A stretch of 64,000 bases of DNA from Cryomorphaceae bacterium (GCA_016124575.1 WGNM01000022.1:87057-151056), one strand, 5' to 3'; shown: positions 43,535-53,069, numbered from the stretch's first letter. Made by a program: numbers and translations. Notes: generated from the sequence alone by a model not told the origin.

Positions 43535-44773
43535 ATGACGCGCGATACAATTAACGAAAATATCAAAGTTTCCATTCGGTCAATCCGCAGCCAGATGCTT
43601 CGCACTGTGCTAACGGTGGCCATCATCGCGTTTGGAATTATGGCGCTTGTTAGCATGGTAACCGCTACTGAATCTCTCAAGGCGAATATCCAACAGGAAT
43701 TTTCTACGCTTGGCACCAATGTGTTCAATATTAAGAACAAGCAGAGCCGCGGACGAAGGATGGGTATGCTCGAAAAAGAGGAGGAAGTAATAAACTACCG
43801 CCAGGCAACGGCATTCAAAGAACAGTATGATTTTGATGCTATTGTGAGCCTCTCGGCTTTTGGATCTGGAGCTGCGACCATTAAATACGGACAAGAAAAG
43901 ACGAATCCGAATGTTCAAGTGATTGGCATCGATGAGCAATATCTCAATGTTTCAGGGTTCGACCTGGAGTCGGGAAGGAGTTTCAGCGCATCTGACCTTG
44001 AAAGCTCTCAAAACTTAGTGATCCTTGGGAAGGATGTGGTTACGAAACTATTCAATGACTCCGAAAGTCCTCTCGATAAAGAAATAGCCATTGGAAGCTT
44101 CAAGTACACTGTGGCTGGGGTGCTTGAATCGAAGGGTTCTGGAATGGGGATGTCGCAAGATAACCAGTGCTACATCACACTTACGAATCTTAAAAAACAG
44201 TTCGCTACCGCAAATACGGATTACCGAATAAGTATAATGGTAAACGATGCTGAACGCATCAGCGATGGAATAAGCGAGGCTTTCGGTGTGATGCGGGTGG
44301 TGCGTGGTGATGAAATCGGTTCAGAGAATTCTTTTGAAGTAGATCAAAGCAGTGCCCTCATAGAAACGCTGCTAGAAGCAATTAGCGTGATAACCATTGT
44401 AGCTGCCGGAATTGGAGTGATAACTCTCTTTGGCGCTGGTATCGGTTTGATGAACATTATGCTGGTTTCAGTAACCGAGCGTACGCAAGAAATAGGCGTG
44501 AGAAAAGCCATTGGAGCCAGCTCAAAATTGATTCGTATGCAGTTTTTGGTGGAAGCTATCATCATCGGTCAACTGGGCGGTGCTGTTGGAATACTGCTGG
44601 GATTGATCGTGGGCAACATCATTGCCATTTTCTTTGAAACTCCTTTCGTAATTCCGTGGTTCTGGATCGTAATAGGTGTTTCACTTTGTGCGGTGACAAG
44701 TGTGGTATCGGGCTACTACCCCGCGAAAAGAGCAGCAGCACTTGATCCGATAGATGCCCTTCGCCATGAATGA
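43535..44773 (+). CDS. MacB/FtsX-type ABC transporter permease
   Basis: This 412-residue inner-membrane permease has an N-terminal helix (MLRTVLTVAIIAFGIMALVSMVTATESLKANIQQEFSTLGTNVFNIK), the MacB periplasmic core domain, and three C-terminal helices (VITIVAAGIGVITLFGAGIGLMNIMLVSVTERTQEIGVRKAIGAS ... GYYPAKRAAALDPIDALRHE). The ending AALDPIDALRxE is the FtsX_MacB signature. Such proteins act with an ATPase in export or lipoprotein handling; no ATPase gene is adjacent. Confidence 0.9.
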   Translation: MTRDTINENIKVSIRSIRSQMLRTVLTVAIIAFGIMALVSMVTATESLKANIQQEFSTLGTNVFNIKNKQSRGRRMGMLEKEEEVINYRQATAFKEQYDFDAIVSLSAFGSGAATIKYGQEKTNPNVQVIGIDEQYLNVSGFDLESGRSFSASDLESSQNLVILGKDVVTKLFNDSESPLDKEIAIGSFKYTVAGVLESKGSGMGMSQDNQCYITLTNLKKQFATANTDYRISIMVNDAERISDGISEAFGVMRVVRGDEIGSENSFEVDQSSALIETLLEAISVITIVAAGIGVITLFGAGIGLMNIMLVSVTERTQEIGVRKAIGASSKLIRMQFLVEAIIIGQLGGAVGILLGLIVGNIIAIFFETPFVIPWFWIVIGVSLCAVTSVVSGYYPAKRAAALDPIDALRHE

Positions 44774-44777
44774 TGGA

Positions 44778-45629
44778 TCATCGTATGGTGTCGCCAGGTA
44801 AATAAACGGTCATCTCAATTTTCGAAAATCCAACAAGGTCTTCTTTTAACCGACTGCCAAGGGGAGCTGTGAAGGTTACAATTTGTCCGCTGCCATGGAC
44901 AAACATGCCTTCCGGAGAAATGCGCAAGGCTGTCGACTCACCAATGCCATAAACGGTTTTGTCTGGAAACTCGAAAAGGGCGGTCAATGCTCTATTGTAT
45001 CTGCTTCTTTCTATAAAATGTTGGTCGATGATGCCTTCGCTAAACAACCCCGTGCCTTGTGAATACATCCCATTTCCACTCTTTAACCTGCGGTAGGTAG
45101 ACTCGTATTCTGGCTCTTTCTTCTGGTCGCCGGTAATCATGATCTTACTCATCACAGCAGCTCCAGCGCTGGTTCCACCAATAACTGCGCCGCTGGCATA
45201 AGCTTGATGCAAAATCTCCAAAAGGTTGGGCTGACCAATGACGCTCATCAAACGCAATTGATCTCCACCACAAAGAAAAATTGCTTTTGCTGCCGCCAAA
45301 CTGTCTGATAGCGATGTCTTTACTGAATCTGCAAGCGACAAACGCAATGGCCTTACATTGGTATATCCAAGCTCGATAAATGGCTTTGAGTCGTAATAAA
45401 TCGCTGTGTCAGGCTCTTCACTGGCTGCTGGAATTACTACAATGAGGTCATCTTTTCCAACATGCCCAGTTGTCAACATATCACTCATCAAATCCAAGTG
45501 CAACCGTCCTCCTCCAATGATATACAATTGTCCGCTATGCGCACTATCAACCGGCGATACAACCTTTGTTGGCGCTGGCTCTTGCGCACACGCGGACAGT
45601 AAAAGAAAAGAGAAAAGAATTCTACGCAT
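44778..45629 (-). CDS. Cyanophycinase-like peptidase S51 lipoprotein
   Basis: This 283-residue protein has a lipoprotein signal (RRILFSFLLLSACAQ). The S51 fold is shown by QLYIIGGGRLHLDLMSDM, LIVVIPAASEEPD, AIFLCGGDQLRLM and the nucleophile elbow VIGGTSAGAAVM, with the partner region EGIIDQHFIERSRYNR. Cyanophycinases cut beta-Asp-Arg dipeptides; a lipoprotein in Bacteroidota may instead act on other isoaspartyl or dipeptide substrates. The start at 45629 fits the signal peptide. It converges with the permease gene (4 nt apart). Confidence 0.85.
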   Translation of the reverse strand: MRRILFSFLLLSACAQEPAPTKVVSPVDSAHSGQLYIIGGGRLHLDLMSDMLTTGHVGKDDLIVVIPAASEEPDTAIYYDSKPFIELGYTNVRPLRLSLADSVKTSLSDSLAAAKAIFLCGGDQLRLMSVIGQPNLLEILHQAYASGAVIGGTSAGAAVMSKIMITGDQKKEPEYESTYRRLKSGNGMYSQGTGLFSEGIIDQHFIERSRYNRALTALFEFPDKTVYGIGESTALRISPEGMFVHGSGQIVTFTAPLGSRLKEDLVGFSKIEMTVYLPGDTIR

Positions 45630-45704
45630 GCCTGTTGTTTTGACGAATGTAAACAAGTTTCGATTAAGATAAATTCTTCTGTGGGTTCAGAAAGATCATA
45701 AAAA

Positions 45705-45733
45705 AAGAAGCTACCCAAAAAGGATAGCTTCTT
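45705..45733 (-). terminator. Hairpin terminator of peroxiredoxin gene
   Basis: AAGAAGCTA (45705-45713) pairs with TAGCTTCTT (45725-45733). The A-run on the left supplies the U-tract for leftward transcripts. It lies 45 nt past the peroxiredoxin stop. Confidence 0.75.
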
Positions 45734-45777
45734 CATTACCTGTTATCAACGTTTTCGGCTATGCCGAAAGAAAATGC

Positions 45778-46407
45778 TTAGTGAGCAGAAAGGTAATCAG
45801 CAACGCCGTCGAAAGAAGCGGTCATCGCATCTTCTCCTTTGTGCCAATCGGCAGGACAAACTTCGCCGTTTTCTTCGAAGTGGATCAGGGCGTCAACCAT
45901 ACGAAGGGCCTCATTTACGCTGCGACCGAGTGGGAAGTTGTTGATCACCTGATGCTGAACAACGCCTGTTTTATCAATCAAAAACAATCCGCGGTATGCG
46001 ATCATTGGTCCCATTGCAACCAACTCTCCGCTGTCGTTGTAGTCGTAATCACCCGCCAAAACACCAAAATTGGTAGAAATGGCCTTGGTTGTATCTGCAA
46101 CAACTGGGTATTTTACGCCATTAATCCCACCTTTGTTTTTGTCCATCTGCAACCAGCTCCAATGAGACTCTTCAGTATCAGTAGAACATGCCACAACTGC
46201 ACATCCGCGTGCTTCGAAATCAGCAAGCTTTGATTGGAATGCGTGCAACTCGGTTGGACAAACGAAAGTGAAATCTTTCGGGTAGAAGAAGAACAATACA
46301 TATTTTGACCCCAGAAACTGGTCAAGAGAAAATGAGTTTACAATTTCGTTACCGTTTACTACAGCTGCTGCGCTGAAGCTCGGTGCTTTTTTACCTACAA
46401 GAGACAT
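45778..46407 (-). CDS. Peroxiredoxin (2-Cys, AhpC/Prx1 type)
   Basis: This 209-residue peroxidase reduces H2O2 and alkyl hydroperoxides. The peroxidatic Cys lies in FFYPKDFTFVCPTELHAF and the resolving Cys in GEVCPADWHKGE. The GGxGxx-type and C-terminal regions fit a typical 2-Cys peroxiredoxin. A TATCTTTG element (46445-46452) lies about 37 nt upstream. No reductase (ahpF) is adjacent, so reduction is presumably by thioredoxin. Confidence 0.93.
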   Translation of the reverse strand: MSLVGKKAPSFSAAAVVNGNEIVNSFSLDQFLGSKYVLFFFYPKDFTFVCPTELHAFQSKLADFEARGCAVVACSTDTEESHWSWLQMDKNKGGINGVKYPVVADTTKAISTNFGVLAGDYDYNDSGELVAMGPMIAYRGLFLIDKTGVVQHQVINNFPLGRSVNEALRMVDALIHFEENGEVCPADWHKGEDAMTASFDGVADYLSAH

Positions 46408-46444
46408 ATTCGATCTTGATTAGAGTGAATGAATAAATGCGGTG

Positions 46445-46452
46445 CAAAGATA
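46445..46452 (-). promoter_or_regulatory. -7 element for peroxiredoxin gene (TATCTTTG)
   Basis: Read leftward this is TATCTTTG, a full consensus match. The leader to the ATG is about 37 nt. Confidence 0.5.
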
Positions 46453-46560
46453 CAATGTGGAATAGATTTGCGTGCAGGATTAACAAGCTTTTAATGTTCT
46501 TTGTTTACTTATTCGATAAGTTTGCACGAAATCAATTCGAACTTACTGGAATCTGCCTCT

Positions 46561-48621
46561 ATGAAAAACAATGAATTCATCAACCGAGAACTGAGTTGGC
46601 TGTCTTTCAATGAACGTGTGCTGCAAGAAGCACAAGATGAAGGCAATCCTCTTGTTGAAAGGGTGCGTTTTCTTGGAATTTTCTCCAACAACCTCGATGA
46701 GTTCTTTCGTGTGCGTGTTGCGAGTCTGAAACGCCTTGCTGGGTTGGGCCGACAAAACTTCTCAACGTTGGATTTTAGTCCGACAGCTACCTTAGCTGCA
46801 ATTCGCAAAAAAGTAGTCGAACTGCAAGCAACTTACGCCGCTACTTTCGAAAACCTAGAAGCGAAGTTGGCTGAAGAAAGAGTGTTCTTTCGCGATCATA
46901 CCCAGCTCACTCCCGATCAAATTCTGTTTGTTGAAGACTATTATCGCAACCACGTGAGGGCGAACTTGGTGCCGATCATGCTAAATCCCGGACATCCATT
47001 CCCTGAGCTTGAAGACCAATCGGTTTATTTGGCAATTGAATTGAAGGTGGGACGTAAGTCGACGGAAAGAATGAAGTATGCGCTAATCGAAGTCCCCCCT
47101 CACATGGAACGCTTTCTGGTGCTTCCGAAAGAAGGCAACGACAACTTCGTTATGTTTCTTGATGATGTGATCCGTTTGAAATTGGCCCGCCTGTTCTCTC
47201 TGTTCAACCCTAGTGAATTCAATGCTTACGCGATAAAAATTACGCGTGATGCTGAACTAGACATCGATGACGACTTGACACGTTCACTCGTCGATAAAAT
47301 GAAACAAGGCATCGATTTGAGGAAAAAAGGGAATTACGTGCGTTTCCTTTATGATAGAAGAATGCCTCAAGAGATGATCGATTTTCTGATGAAAAAGATG
47401 AAGATCAAAGACCGGGAAAACATGATTCCAGGAAGTGCATACCACAATAAGAAAGACTTGATGTCGTTTCCCGACTTCGGTAGAGCTGACCTGCGGTTTA
47501 AACCCCTCTCACCCCAGCCACACCGTTTGCTTCGCAATAAAATCAGCTTGCTCGACGAGATAAAAAAGAAGGACATCCTCCTTCATTATCCTTATCAAAT
47601 GTTTAACTACGTGGTCGACATCCTGCGTGAAGCAGCTATTGACCCGCATGTTACCCGCGTTCAAATCAACCTCTATCGTGTGGCGAAAAACTCACACGTG
47701 GTAAACGCACTTATAAACGCGGCAAGAAATGGCAAGAACGTAGAAGTCATCATCGAAATTCAAGCGCGCTTTGACGAAAAGAACAATATCAAAGTCGCAT
47801 CAATGCTTCAAGAAGCGGGCGCTCGGGTCATCTTTGGTGTCCCAGGACTGAAGGTACACTCGAAGTTGATGCTGATCACGAGAGAAGAAAAAGATGTAGA
47901 AAGAATGTATGCCCACATAGGTACTGGAAATTTCCATGAACGCACGGCCCGCATTTACTCTGATGTAGCCCTTCTAACTGCCGACCAGCGGATAACTGCT
48001 GAAGTGGGTCGCCTATTCGAGTTTTTCGAAAACAATTACCAACGTGTTACATACCGTCACCTGATCGTATCGCCATACAGCACGCGCAGAAAATTCACAG
48101 AACTCATCAATCGTGAGATAAGAAATGCGGAAGCAGGTAAAAAAGCGTTCATCATCCTCAAACTCAACAATCTGGTTGATCCTGGAATGATCAGAAAACT
48201 TTACGACGCAAGCAATGCAGGCGTGAAAATAAATTTGATCATTCGCGGCGTATGCTGCTTGATACCTGGCGTGAAAGGCATGAGTGAACACATCTCTGCG
48301 ATTAGCTTGGTAGGAAGATTCTTGGAGCACTCACGGATTTTTGTCTTCGGCAACGGAGGCAAGCCTGAATATTTCTTAAGCAGTGCCGATTGGATGTCGA
48401 GAAACCTCGATCACAGGGTAGAAGTAAGTGTGCCCATTCTCGATCCAGACTTGAAAAAAGAACTCGATGACTACCTTTCATTCCAATTCAAAGGAAATGT
48501 AAAGTCTCGTATCATCGATAAATCACAACGCAATCAATACGTTACCAAGGATCGAACAAAAAAACGCTTCAATTCTCAAGAGGAAGTGTATAACTATTTC
48601 GCTGCAAAAGCGAATGAATGA
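46561..48621 (+). CDS. ppk1: Polyphosphate kinase 1
   Basis: This 686-residue enzyme makes inorganic polyphosphate from ATP. It starts NNEFINRELSWLSFNERVLQEAQD (typical PPK1), contains RVRFLGIFSNNLDEFFRVRVA, and the catalytic phospholipase-D-like motifs VHSKLMLITR and HIGTGNFHERTARIYSDVALLTAD. The ATG at 46561 gives the family N-terminus; an upstream in-frame start adds 20 residues. A TAAGTTTG element (46518-46525) lies 35 nt upstream. The exopolyphosphatase gene starts 30 nt after the stop, so the pair makes and degrades the same polymer. Confidence 0.95.
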   Translation: MKNNEFINRELSWLSFNERVLQEAQDEGNPLVERVRFLGIFSNNLDEFFRVRVASLKRLAGLGRQNFSTLDFSPTATLAAIRKKVVELQATYAATFENLEAKLAEERVFFRDHTQLTPDQILFVEDYYRNHVRANLVPIMLNPGHPFPELEDQSVYLAIELKVGRKSTERMKYALIEVPPHMERFLVLPKEGNDNFVMFLDDVIRLKLARLFSLFNPSEFNAYAIKITRDAELDIDDDLTRSLVDKMKQGIDLRKKGNYVRFLYDRRMPQEMIDFLMKKMKIKDRENMIPGSAYHNKKDLMSFPDFGRADLRFKPLSPQPHRLLRNKISLLDEIKKKDILLHYPYQMFNYVVDILREAAIDPHVTRVQINLYRVAKNSHVVNALINAARNGKNVEVIIEIQARFDEKNNIKVASMLQEAGARVIFGVPGLKVHSKLMLITREEKDVERMYAHIGTGNFHERTARIYSDVALLTADQRITAEVGRLFEFFENNYQRVTYRHLIVSPYSTRRKFTELINREIRNAEAGKKAFIILKLNNLVDPGMIRKLYDASNAGVKINLIIRGVCCLIPGVKGMSEHISAISLVGRFLEHSRIFVFGNGGKPEYFLSSADWMSRNLDHRVEVSVPILDPDLKKELDDYLSFQFKGNVKSRIIDKSQRNQYVTKDRTKKRFNSQEEVYNYFAAKANE

Positions 48622-48651
48622 TTATTATTGACCCCATAAATAGGGATTGAA

Positions 48652-49545
48652 TTGAAATTTGCTGCAATAGACATTGGCTCCAACGCTGTTCGACTTTTGG
48701 TTGAAGAAATATTCGAAACTGAAACTGGTTTTCATACCCAAAAAGTTTCTTTTACGCGCATTCCTCTTCGTCTTGGTACTGATGTCTTCGAAAATGGTGA
48801 AATCTCCAAGCTCAAAACAGCCCAACTCATAAAAGTTATGAAGGCGTTTTGGCATCTTATGGATTTTCACAACATTAAAAATTATCGCGCTTGCGCCACG
48901 AGCGCAATGCGGGAAGCGAAAAACCGAAAAGATGTCATCCAACAGGTGAAAAAAGAGACGAAAATCGAGATTGAAATCATTGCCGGACAAGAAGAAGCAA
49001 ATTTGATTTTCGGAAACTTCCTGCTCCAGGATATTGACCACTCTAAAAACTACCTGTATATTGATGTCGGCGGCGGCAGCACAGAGCTTACTATCATAAA
49101 AAAAGGTGAACGCATAAAAGCGAAATCATTCGAAATCGGTACCGTTCGGATGCTTCAAAACAAAGTAAAAGATCAAGAGTGGACAGCCATCAACAAATGG
49201 CTTCAGGACTTGCGAAAAGATGAAGCAAACCTTGTTGGCATCGCTACTGGCGGTAACATCAACCGCATTTTCAAAATGTCGCGACATACGTTCAATGAAC
49301 CGTTAACTTTCGATGAACTGCTCGATATCCGAAACTTCATACAAGGATTTTCACTCGAAGAGCGAATGGAAAAGCTCGGACTCAAATCTGACCGTGCTGA
49401 CGTCATCGAACCAGCCGCTGAAATCTATCTACGCATTCTCGAAAATGCCAACATCCAAGAAATGATTGTCCCTCGTGTCGGATTGTCTGATGGTATCATC
49501 CTTCAATTATATCAAAACTGGAAGATGGAAAGGCTGTCTATCTGA
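48652..49545 (+). CDS. ppx: Exopolyphosphatase Ppx/GppA
   Basis: This 297-residue member of the ASKHA fold hydrolyses polyphosphate and/or guanosine pentaphosphate. Landmarks are FAAIDIGSNAVRLLVEE, ACATSAMREAKNR, EIIAGQEEANLIF, YIDVGGGSTELTIIKKG, and VGIATGGNINRI. It lacks the C-terminal HD domain of longer Ppx. The start is TTG, because the next internal Met would remove the phosphate-binding loop. It is the second gene of the ppk1-ppx unit, with a terminator 24 nt beyond. Confidence 0.93.
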   Translation: MKFAAIDIGSNAVRLLVEEIFETETGFHTQKVSFTRIPLRLGTDVFENGEISKLKTAQLIKVMKAFWHLMDFHNIKNYRACATSAMREAKNRKDVIQQVKKETKIEIEIIAGQEEANLIFGNFLLQDIDHSKNYLYIDVGGGSTELTIIKKGERIKAKSFEIGTVRMLQNKVKDQEWTAINKWLQDLRKDEANLVGIATGGNINRIFKMSRHTFNEPLTFDELLDIRNFIQGFSLEERMEKLGLKSDRADVIEPAAEIYLRILENANIQEMIVPRVGLSDGIILQLYQNWKMERLSI

Positions 49546-49569
49546 AGTCATCAAAAAAACGAACATAAA

Positions 49570-49598
49570 AAAAGTCCCTGCTACAACAGGGACTTTTT
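49570..49598. terminator. Bidirectional hairpin terminator
   Basis: AAAAGTCCCTG (49570-49580) pairs with CAGGGACTTTT (49587-49597), an 11-bp stem with a 6-nt loop and A/T tails on both sides. It lies between the converging ppx and TlpA genes. Confidence 0.82.
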
Positions 49599-49616
49599 CA
49601 TTTTAATGCTTTTCTA

Positions 49617-51056
49617 TTATTTCAAATTGGCTTTCAAGAAAGCTTCAACTTCAAAGATGCGTTTCGGCTTCAGCACGATTTCTTTGTTCTTGTTCAACAA
49701 GAATAAGGTTGGTGTTTGCGTCACCCTGTACTCTTTCGCTACAGGTGAGTTCCAAGCATTCAACTGCGATACATTCGGCCATTTGGTATCGTTTGTCTTT
49801 ACTGCATTTTCCCACTGCACACGCTGGTTGTCTACCGATACCCCCACAACTTGAAATCCTCTTGACCGATACACGTCATAAACACCTTTCAATACTGGTA
49901 TCTCTTGCTCGCATTTGTGGCACCAAGAAGCCCAAAACATAACCAATGTGTATTCGTTCTTTGCAACTTCACTGTACAAATTCAACTTACCACCATCTAC
50001 CTTTTCAATGGTGAAATCTGAAGGTGTCTTGCCAACTTGCAAGTTCACAATACCCTGCGCTCGTTGCTTTACTACATCGCTCAAATCAGCACCGCAGTCG
50101 TCATCAAAAATGTAGTTATCCAAAATGTACATCGAAACATTCTCCATTCCTGATTGGTAAAAACCATCCAACATGGTGTACAAAGTGAACTCAAGCATTT
50201 GCGGATTAACAGCAGCTTTCTCTTTTAAAATATCGACGCAATTCAAAAAGCCCGATTCTTCGCCACCACTGTGCGATCGCATATAGTCTTGAATGCGATC
50301 GGCAATGATCGGCGAACGCATGATCGATAAATCAGTGAAGTCAATGTCGTCCCAATAATGACTCTTATCTCCCGGATTCGCAGATTTCTTCAAAATTAAA
50401 AACTTCGCCAAGTACGTTCCTGCATTTTCTTCTGCCACGCGCAATTGTACAGCCCGCAACTCATCCTCTTTTTGCTTTATCTCGCTGTCTACACGCTCTT
50501 TGAACGACGACTGAGAGCGCGATTTGCGCAAATTAGCTATCTGGTTCTCGAACTGTTTTTCTTGCGTGTAATAACTGTTCCAAGCGATATTCTCGCCTGA
50601 ATTTGGAGAGTCTTTCAACGCATCAAAACGGGCAGATTTAAAGTCGATTTGGACATCTGCTTCGTCAGGATTCAAAATAATTGGCGTCATGTTGTTCGGA
50701 TCACCGTTCCCAATGAAGTAAAATCCACGAGAGTAGGTTTTTGTCCCAAAATCATAGGTCGCATCCGCAATCTTCAAACTGTCGATCTTGCTTGTCGTCT
50801 TCCCTTCCGACTCGTATAAATACAACTTCGTTCCTTTCATAGAAACATGCACATTCCCATGTAAATGAATCGGTCCTTGCTTATCGCCTTTGTTGCGCGC
50901 ATCAATCCCCTTCACTTCGGTTACAACTGCCGAAGGATCAGCCAATTGTGCTACTTCAGAAACTTCAGGTGTCGGCTCAGTCGAGCTAGTTGTATCTCCT
51001 CCGCCGCAGCCTGCAATGGTTAGTAAACTGAAAAGAGTCAATAATAGTTGGTTCAT
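49617..51056 (-). CDS. TlpA-type thioredoxin-fold lipoprotein
   Basis: This 479-residue lipoprotein (signal MNQLLLTLFSLLTIAGCGGG) has an N-terminal region resembling DUF4369-like sandwiches, a helical middle (about residues 155-330), and a C-terminal thioredoxin domain with the redox motif FWASWCHKCEQEIPVLK. The cis-Pro region is VTQTPTLFLLNKNKEIV. Such proteins reduce or shuffle periplasmic disulfides, or deliver electrons to cytochrome c maturation. A TATATTTG element (51079-51086) lies upstream. Confidence 0.85.
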   Translation of the reverse strand: MNQLLLTLFSLLTIAGCGGGDTTSSTEPTPEVSEVAQLADPSAVVTEVKGIDARNKGDKQGPIHLHGNVHVSMKGTKLYLYESEGKTTSKIDSLKIADATYDFGTKTYSRGFYFIGNGDPNNMTPIILNPDEADVQIDFKSARFDALKDSPNSGENIAWNSYYTQEKQFENQIANLRKSRSQSSFKERVDSEIKQKEDELRAVQLRVAEENAGTYLAKFLILKKSANPGDKSHYWDDIDFTDLSIMRSPIIADRIQDYMRSHSGGEESGFLNCVDILKEKAAVNPQMLEFTLYTMLDGFYQSGMENVSMYILDNYIFDDDCGADLSDVVKQRAQGIVNLQVGKTPSDFTIEKVDGGKLNLYSEVAKNEYTLVMFWASWCHKCEQEIPVLKGVYDVYRSRGFQVVGVSVDNQRVQWENAVKTNDTKWPNVSQLNAWNSPVAKEYRVTQTPTLFLLNKNKEIVLKPKRIFEVEAFLKANLK

Positions 51057-51078
51057 AGTCAGAATAATTTTTGAAGGT

Positions 51079-51086
51079 CAAATATA
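51079..51086 (-). promoter_or_regulatory. -7 element for the TlpA gene (TATATTTG)
   Basis: Read leftward this is TATATTTG, a full consensus match, 22 nt before the start. Confidence 0.5.
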
Positions 51087-51196
51087 AGCATTGTCATGCG
51101 GCGCAGACGTAAATAAACCTTAATTCACAACTTCTTAACTTTTTCATTCTCGCCTCACACGGCGGATGTGAAAGCTTTCTTTACTTCGAAAAGTTG

Positions 51197-51517
51197 TCAT
51201 TCAGTTCGAACAAAGCTGTATGCTCTTTCAACCTTGGCTACTTGCGTTGTGTAGCTCTTGTACCATTTCTCACGACCCATTTTCTGCGCCATCTGATGAT
51301 CTGCATTTTGCTTCCATTGCAGAATACTGGCTTCGTCTTTCCAATACGAAAGCGTCACACTCATTTCACCTCCCACGAAGTCCATACCCAAATAGCCCGG
51401 TTGCTGCTTGGCCAACTCCTCCATTTCGGCTGCTACTTCATCATAGCCTTCTAGGTCTGAACGTTTCTCGTTGGTGAAAATAACCACGTAATATGGCGTC
51501 TGTAAGTTCGGTGTCAT
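51197..51517 (-). CDS. ABM-domain (antibiotic biosynthesis monooxygenase-like) protein
   Basis: This 106-residue ferredoxin-fold protein resembles the ABM family: YYVVIFTNEKRSD...YDEVAAEMEELAKQQPGYLGMDFV...MSVTLSYWKDEASILQWKQNADHQMAQKMGREKWYKSYTTQVAKVERAYSF. The pattern with SYWKDEASIxxWKxxxDHxxAQxxGRxxWYxxYxxxVAxVERxY is shared with widespread stress-linked ABM proteins. A TAAATTCG element lies 16 nt upstream. Substrate unknown. Confidence 0.82.
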   Translation of the reverse strand: MTPNLQTPYYVVIFTNEKRSDLEGYDEVAAEMEELAKQQPGYLGMDFVGGEMSVTLSYWKDEASILQWKQNADHQMAQKMGREKWYKSYTTQVAKVERAYSFVRTE

Positions 51518-51576
51518 GATGCACTTTTTGAAACGAATTTATCACTTTTATCTCCTTTTGACCCATTGCTATCCAT

Positions 51577-51584
51577 TACTTTTG
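51577..51584 (+). promoter_or_regulatory. -7 element TACTTTTG, 4 nt before ATG
   Basis: TACTTTTG is a full consensus match. TTTTG lies 16 nt upstream (51556-51560), giving both boxes. The ATG follows after 4 nt, implying a leaderless transcript. Confidence 0.6.
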
Positions 51585-51588
51585 GGAA

Positions 51589-52143
51589 ATGGATATGCAC
51601 CTTGCTTTCGCTGTTTTGAATTTAACTCCTAACGCTGCCATTGAAGAAATTGAGGAGGCTCTTGAGATGCAGATTTTTGAGCTCCGCAATTACTTTTTGA
51701 GACAACCCATTGTGGCGGCTTTGTATGTGCGTCGTGCAGATAAGTGTGTGCAGCTATTCGACATCGCAAAGCTTCTCGACCTGCCTTTGAGCGATGACGA
51801 AACGCACATTCACATCCCCCTCGCTGAGGGGACACTTGCAGAAATACTGAAAAACTACGAGACCATAACGACGCGACTGCGCTCGCAAATGGCTCGAACA
51901 ATGCACCCTGAAAGCATACGACTGTTGGCGTTGAACCTGGTTAGCGTGCAACAAGATTTTGAAAATCACTTCTTGGCACTCACTGCGGGTGAGACATTAA
52001 CTCCTGTGCTGGCAGCCGATCAACTGCAAACGGGTCGACTTTTGCGATTGCTCACAACCGATGCCGACAGCCCCTTGGTGCAAGAAATTATAGCGCGCGA
52101 ACGCTCTCGGATTTTGTCGCTTACTCGCCTTCAGCAAAAATAG
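51589..52143 (+). CDS. Helical protein of unknown function
   Basis: This 184-residue protein has no signal peptide and is predicted mostly helical. It starts MDMHLAFAVLNLTPNAAIEEIEEALEMQIFELRNYFLRQPIVAALYVRRADKCVQLFDIAKLL and ends with basic, leucine-rich helices (QEIIARERSRILSLTRLQQK). No family was recognised. It has a near-consensus promoter and a 4-nt start spacing, which supports expression. Its 3' end overlaps the convergent isoaspartyl peptidase gene by 23 nt. Confidence 0.65.
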   Translation: MDMHLAFAVLNLTPNAAIEEIEEALEMQIFELRNYFLRQPIVAALYVRRADKCVQLFDIAKLLDLPLSDDETHIHIPLAEGTLAEILKNYETITTRLRSQMARTMHPESIRLLALNLVSVQQDFENHFLALTAGETLTPVLAADQLQTGRLLRLLTTDADSPLVQEIIARERSRILSLTRLQQK

Positions 52144-53053
52144 CTGTGTGTATCAAACTGCCCTCTTTCACCCAACCTCTGTACATCCCTGGCGTGTTAA
52201 ACGGCATTGATATGTTTCCAAGGTTGTCGATTGCAATTACGCCGCCATCGCCGCCGAGGGTCTCTACTTCGTGAAAAATCATCTGGCGGCAGGCTTCTTC
52301 GAGGGTAACACCATGTTGAACACTCGTGGCAATTCGGCCAGCTACGCCTGAACGAATGAAAAATTCTCCCCAGCCGGTTGCACTCACCGCGCACGAACGG
52401 TTGTCGGCCCATGTTCCAGAACCTATCAATGCTGAATCGCCAACCCGACCGTATTTTTTGTTGGTCATACCCCCTGTTGATGTTGCTGCAGCTAAGTTGC
52501 CATGCTGATCGCGCGCCACAGCCCCTACAGTGCCCATTTTATGACGTGAATCATTGTGGTCAAGCTGTACCCTGTTGGCTTCTATGGCCTCAACCAATTG
52601 ATCTTTTCTAAATTGGGTTGAGAGTGATGAATTATCTACAAATTCAAATCCACTATCGGCAGCAAACTGCTCAGCTCCTGGTCCGTTGAGCATTACAAAC
52701 TCCGAATCCATAACCTCACGACACAACAAAATGGGATTTTTTATGCGGCGAACGGCACATACGGCACCAGCCCGTCGGCTGTGGCCTTCCATCAATGATG
52801 CATCCAATTCGTGAAAACCGTTGTTGGTGAAGACCGCGCCTGTGCCTGCGTTAAACAGCGGACAATCTTCAAGACTCTGCACCGAAGCTATAACAGCATC
52901 CATCGCTGTTCCACCTTGAGATAAAACCGTTTCTCCTGCTGCCAGCGCTGCTTTCAATGCATCGCGATGCAACTGCTCTTTCTCATCCGACATCTCCGAG
53001 CGAAGCAAAGTACCTGCGCCACCATGGATTGCCAATGCATAGGTTGTTTTCAT
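52121..53053 (-). CDS. Isoaspartyl peptidase/L-asparaginase (Ntn hydrolase)
   Basis: This 310-residue enzyme is made as a precursor that self-cleaves before a Thr to give alpha and beta chains. The cleavage Thr is in HKMGTVGAVARDQHGNLAAATSTGGMTNKKYGRVGDSALIGSGTWADN, a signature stretch of this family. The N-terminus YALAIHGGAGTL and the glycines of GGDGGVIAIDN also fit. It removes isoaspartyl residues from peptides and hydrolyses asparagine. A TACTTTTG element lies 16 nt upstream (53070-53077). Confidence 0.92.
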   Translation of the reverse strand: MKTTYALAIHGGAGTLLRSEMSDEKEQLHRDALKAALAAGETVLSQGGTAMDAVIASVQSLEDCPLFNAGTGAVFTNNGFHELDASLMEGHSRRAGAVCAVRRIKNPILLCREVMDSEFVMLNGPGAEQFAADSGFEFVDNSSLSTQFRKDQLVEAIEANRVQLDHNDSRHKMGTVGAVARDQHGNLAAATSTGGMTNKKYGRVGDSALIGSGTWADNRSCAVSATGWGEFFIRSGVAGRIATSVQHGVTLEEACRQMIFHEVETLGGDGGVIAIDNLGNISMPFNTPGMYRGWVKEGSLIHTAIFAEGE

Positions 53054-53069
53054 GGTATAGTTTGTGCTT

